Source: JAZGBC01 sp036444495 (GTDB lineage: Bacteria; Pseudomonadota; Alphaproteobacteria; Kiloniellales; J153). Taken from it: a stretch of DNA of 6,548 bases. This document shows, piece after piece, positions 4,060 to 6,548 of this stretch (position 1 is the first letter of the stretch; each line of letters begins with the position of its first letter). A program made the position numbers and the translations under genes. The stretch is from positions 1 to 6,548 of the forward strand of contig JAZGBC010000112.1 of the NCBI GenBank assembly GCA_036444495.1, in the 5' to 3' direction. The notes beneath the pieces are model-generated. The model worked only from the letters and a program-made list of their open reading frames with translations. It searched no databases and had not been told where the DNA came from.

Positions 4060-6192
4060 ATGAGCGCACCCCTGGCCGAGCCGGCCGAAAGCCCCTTCGT
4101 CAAGACCGAGAGCCGGCCCTTCCGTATCGATTCCGAGTACGAGCCCGCCGGCGACCAACCCCAGGCCATCGCCGAGCTGGCCGAGGCCATCGCGCGCGGC
4201 GAGCGCGACCAGGTGCTGCTCGGGGTCACGGGCTCCGGCAAGACCTTCACCATGGCCCAGGTCATCGAGCGCCTGCAGCGCCCGGCCCTCATCCTGGCGC
4301 CCAACAAGACGCTCGCCGCCCAACTCTACTCCGAGATGATGGGCTTCTTCCCCGACAACTCGGTCGAGTACTTCGTGTCCTACTACGACTATTACCAGCC
4401 CGAGGCCTACGTGCCCCGCTCGGACACCTACATCGAGAAGGAAAGTACGATCAACGAGCAGATCGACCGCATGCGCCACTCCGCCACCCGCACCCTGTTC
4501 GAGCGCGAAGACGTGATCATCGTGGCCTCGGTGTCCTGCATCTATGGCATCGGCGCGCCGGAAACCTATGCGGAGATGACGGTAAGCCTCACCGCCGGCC
4601 AGACGGTGCAGCGCGGCGATCTGCTCAAATCCCTGGTCGAGCTGCACTTCCGGCGCAACGACACCGATTTCCACCGCGGCACCTTCCGGGTGCGCGGCGA
4701 CACGGTGGAGATCTTCCCGGCCCATCTGGAAGACCGCGCCTGGCGTATCTCGCTGTTCGGCGACGAGGTCGAGTCGGTCCAGGAGTTCGATCCCTTGACC
4801 GGCGAGAAGACGGCTACGCTGGAGGCAGTCAAGGTCTACGCCAACAGCCACTACATCACGCCGCGCCCGACGCTCCAGCAAGCCATCAAGAAGATCAAGG
4901 AGGACCTCAAGGAGCGCCTGGCCGTCTACGCCAAGGAGGGCAAGCCGCTCGAGGCCGAGCGCCTGGAGCAGCGCACCACCTTCGACCTGGAGATGATCGA
5001 GGCGACCGGCTCCTGCGCGGGCATCGAGAACTACTCGCGCTACCTCACGGGCCGCAAGCCGGGCGAGCCGCCGCCCACGCTGTTCGAGTACATCCCGGAC
5101 AACTTCCTGCTGTTCGTCGACGAATCCCACGTCACCGTGCCCCAACTGCACGGCATGTTCCGCGGCGACTTCCAGCGCAAATCCACCCTCGCCGAGTTCG
5201 GCTTCCGCCTGCCCTCCTGCGTCGACAACCGGCCGCTCAAGTTCGAAGAGTGGGAGGCCATGCGGCCGCAGACCGTCTGCGTCTCGGCCACGCCGGGGCC
5301 CTGGGAGCTCAAGCAGACGGGCGGCGTGTTCACCGAGCAGGTGATCCGCCCCACGGGCCTGATCGACCCGGTCTGCATCGTGCGCCCGACGGACGCCCAA
5401 GTGGACGACCTCATGGCCGAATGCCGGGCCACGGCCGCGCAGGGCTACCGCGTGCTGGTCACCACCCTGACCAAGCGCATGGCCGAGGACCTGACCGAGT
5501 ACCTGCACGAGGCGGGCTTGCGCGTGCGCTACCTGCATTCGGACATCGACACCCTGGAGCGCATCGAGATCATTCGCGATCTCAGGCTTGGGGTGTTCGA
5601 CGTGCTGGTGGGCATCAATCTGCTGCGCGAGGGCCTGGACATACCGGAATGCGCCCTCGTCACCATCCTGGACGCCGACAAGGAGGGCTTCCTGCGCTCC
5701 GCCACCTCGCTGGTGCAGACCATCGGGCGCGCCGCGCGCAACGTGGACGGGCGGGTCATCCTCTACGCCGACACCATGACCAAATCGCTGCAGGCCGCCC
5801 TGGACGAGACCAACCGCCGGCGCGAGAAGCAGCAGGCCTACAACGCCGCCCAGGGCATCACGCCGGAGTCCATCAAGAAGCAGATCGCCGATATCCTAGG
5901 GAGCGTCTACGAGCGCGACCACGTGACCGTGGGCACCGGCGACGCGGAGGTGCCGCACCTGGTGGGCCACAACCTGCGGGCCCACATCGCCGATCTGGAC
6001 AAGCGCATGCGCGCCGCCGCGGCGGACCTGGAGTTCGAGGAGGCCGCCCGCCTGCGCGACGAAATCCACCGCCTGGAGAACCAGGAGCTGGAGTTGCCCC
6101 CGGGCGGCGCCTCGTTCGCTGGGCGCATGAGCCGCGCCGATGCCCGGAGCAAGAGCCGCAAGAGCAAGGGGAAGTACCGGGGAAGAAGGTAG
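4060..6192 (+). CDS. uvrB: UvrB, excinuclease ABC subunit B
   Basis: Damage-verification subunit of nucleotide excision repair. It is loaded on DNA by UvrA, opens the strands around the lesion and recruits UvrC for incision. The gene is complete at 710 residues, slightly longer than the usual 660-680. Walker A is GVTGSGKT (55-62). The beta-hairpin that inserts between the strands starts at YYDYYQPEAYVP (108-119). The Walker B/DEAD-like motif is DESH (354-357). Helicase motifs LREGLDIPE and QTIGRAARN (553-561) follow. The C-terminal UVR domain that contacts UvrC is at about 640-675, with LEFEEAARLRDEI. A basic tail rich in Arg, Lys and Ser ends the protein. The ATG at 4060 has AAGGGG only 2 nt upstream. 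The 20-residue leader before PFRIDSEYEPAGDQP is poorly conserved in the family, so a slightly later start is conceivable. It appears to be a single-gene unit. Confidence 0.98.
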   Translation: MSAPLAEPAESPFVKTESRPFRIDSEYEPAGDQPQAIAELAEAIARGERDQVLLGVTGSGKTFTMAQVIERLQRPALILAPNKTLAAQLYSEMMGFFPDNSVEYFVSYYDYYQPEAYVPRSDTYIEKESTINEQIDRMRHSATRTLFEREDVIIVASVSCIYGIGAPETYAEMTVSLTAGQTVQRGDLLKSLVELHFRRNDTDFHRGTFRVRGDTVEIFPAHLEDRAWRISLFGDEVESVQEFDPLTGEKTATLEAVKVYANSHYITPRPTLQQAIKKIKEDLKERLAVYAKEGKPLEAERLEQRTTFDLEMIEATGSCAGIENYSRYLTGRKPGEPPPTLFEYIPDNFLLFVDESHVTVPQLHGMFRGDFQRKSTLAEFGFRLPSCVDNRPLKFEEWEAMRPQTVCVSATPGPWELKQTGGVFTEQVIRPTGLIDPVCIVRPTDAQVDDLMAECRATAAQGYRVLVTTLTKRMAEDLTEYLHEAGLRVRYLHSDIDTLERIEIIRDLRLGVFDVLVGINLLREGLDIPECALVTILDADKEGFLRSATSLVQTIGRAARNVDGRVILYADTMTKSLQAALDETNRRREKQQAYNAAQGITPESIKKQIADILGSVYERDHVTVGTGDAEVPHLVGHNLRAHIADLDKRMRAAAADLEFEEAARLRDEIHRLENQELELPPGGASFAGRMSRADARSKSRKSKGKYRGRR

Positions 6193-6246
6193 GGCGCCGG
6201 TGCATAAGGACCGGCTTGGTTGGGCTTCGAGCAGCGTTCCTAATGT

Positions 6247-6270
6247 CCGCTCTTAACAATAGCGGTCTTT
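6247..6270. terminator. weak hairpin between uvrB and the convergent gene
   Basis: CCGCT (6247-6251) and AGCGG (6261-6265) flank a 9-nt loop and are followed by TCTTT on the plus strand. On the minus strand AAAGA flips to TCTTT only upstream, so the hairpin suits uvrB better. The stem is just 5 bp. Confidence 0.4.
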
Positions 6271-6294
6271 GAGGCCGGGCGGTTCACAGGGCGA

Positions 6295-6548
6295 TCATTT
6301 CGTACCTGCTCCCATGACAGCTGGCATGGGCACTTTATAACCGCCTTCGTGAGACCTGTATTGATCCATCCCTTCTCTGACCGCAGCATCAATGGCGCTA
6401 CGAGCTGCATCAGTCTGAGCGAGAAGCAAGCCACGTGCGCGGACGGCACCCTCCAGGACCGCCCGAATAATCCCCAAGGGCTCGTCCATCTCCCAGGTCT
6501 GCTCGACACTCTGCACGGTGACATCGTGAAGCCCCACGGCTTGAAGCG
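6295..6548 (-). CDS. C-terminal part of a possible SAM-dependent methyltransferase, 5' end outside window
   Basis: The frame is open from the right edge to the TGA at 6295-6297, giving 83 residues. The visible piece reads as a helical segment (GIIRAVLEGAVRARGLLLAQ, then DAARSAIDAAVREGMDQY) and ends in GGYKVPMPAVMGAGTK. An ending of the type Y-x-(V/L)-PMPAV-x-x-x-G-x-K is familiar from the last beta-strand of class I SAM-dependent methyltransferases. The SAM-binding motif would be upstream and is not in the window, so the assignment is tentative. A GTG at 6537 could start a short protein, but the frame continues past it without a stop and no ribosome site is visible, so a longer gene is more likely. 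It converges on uvrB across about 100 bp. Confidence 0.55.
   Translation of the reverse strand, partial: LQAVGLHDVTVQSVEQTWEMDEPLGIIRAVLEGAVRARGLLLAQTDAARSAIDAAVREGMDQYRSHEGGYKVPMPAVMGAGTK

Noticed and set aside
3934..5538. A 534-codon minus-strand open frame over uvrB
   Set aside because: It is the antisense shadow of uvrB, with His-, Gly- and Leu-rich low-complexity composition and no recognisable domain.
5250..6272. Long plus-strand open frame overlapping the 3' half of uvrB
   Set aside because: It is a frame-shifted reading of uvrB, with Arg-, Gly- and Pro-rich nonsense composition.
6240..6524. 94-codon minus-strand ORF near the right edge
   Set aside because: It overlaps the better-supported partial gene in another frame and shows no protein-like pattern.

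Overview
The window is GC-rich bacterial DNA and most likely comes from an alphaproteobacterium, possibly near the Rhodospirillales. Three things point there: a SAM-II type riboswitch in front of a methionine operon, a TTAA-N7-TTAAC (CtrA-type) site in the one AT-rich intergenic stretch, and the general look of the proteins. The placement is an inference; no ribosomal RNA is present.

Left part (1-1506, minus strand): a methionine/sulfur operon. Reading leftward from about 1506 there is a weak promoter, a SAM-II aptamer (about 1417-1468), a strong intrinsic terminator (1376-1407), a single-domain rhodanese gene (895-1317), and metZ, O-succinylhomoserine sulfhydrylase (from 888, cut by the left edge). 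The rhodanese and metZ genes are 6 bp apart and the metZ ribosome site lies in the end of the rhodanese gene. When SAM is plentiful the riboswitch should favour the terminator and shut off both genes.

Middle (1541-3401): a membrane-anchored coiled-coil protein of unknown function (1582-2313, minus); a divergent small plus-strand ORF (2463-2648) that is the N-terminal piece of a nitrile hydratase alpha subunit without its metal site; and, ending on the adjacent base, a minus-strand gene for an exported SleB-type cell wall hydrolase (2649-3401). The hydrolase carries three PGKADIF-like repeats between its signal peptide and catalytic domain.

Intergenic region 3402-4059 (658 bp): a 21-bp dyad in the sleB-like leader, an AT-rich stretch (about 3480-3670) with promoter-like and CtrA-like sequences, a possible short structured plus-strand RNA, two plus-strand terminator hairpins, and a probable uvrB promoter with a 10-bp-period direct repeat.

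Right part (4060-6548): complete uvrB (nucleotide excision repair) on the plus strand, then a convergent, right-truncated minus-strand gene whose C-terminal part resembles the end of a class I SAM-dependent methyltransferase. No insertion sequence, CRISPR array, tRNA or rRNA was seen. I found no previously undescribed multi-gene system. The best leads are the riboswitch-controlled rhodanese, the nitrile hydratase fragment, and the structured region upstream of uvrB.
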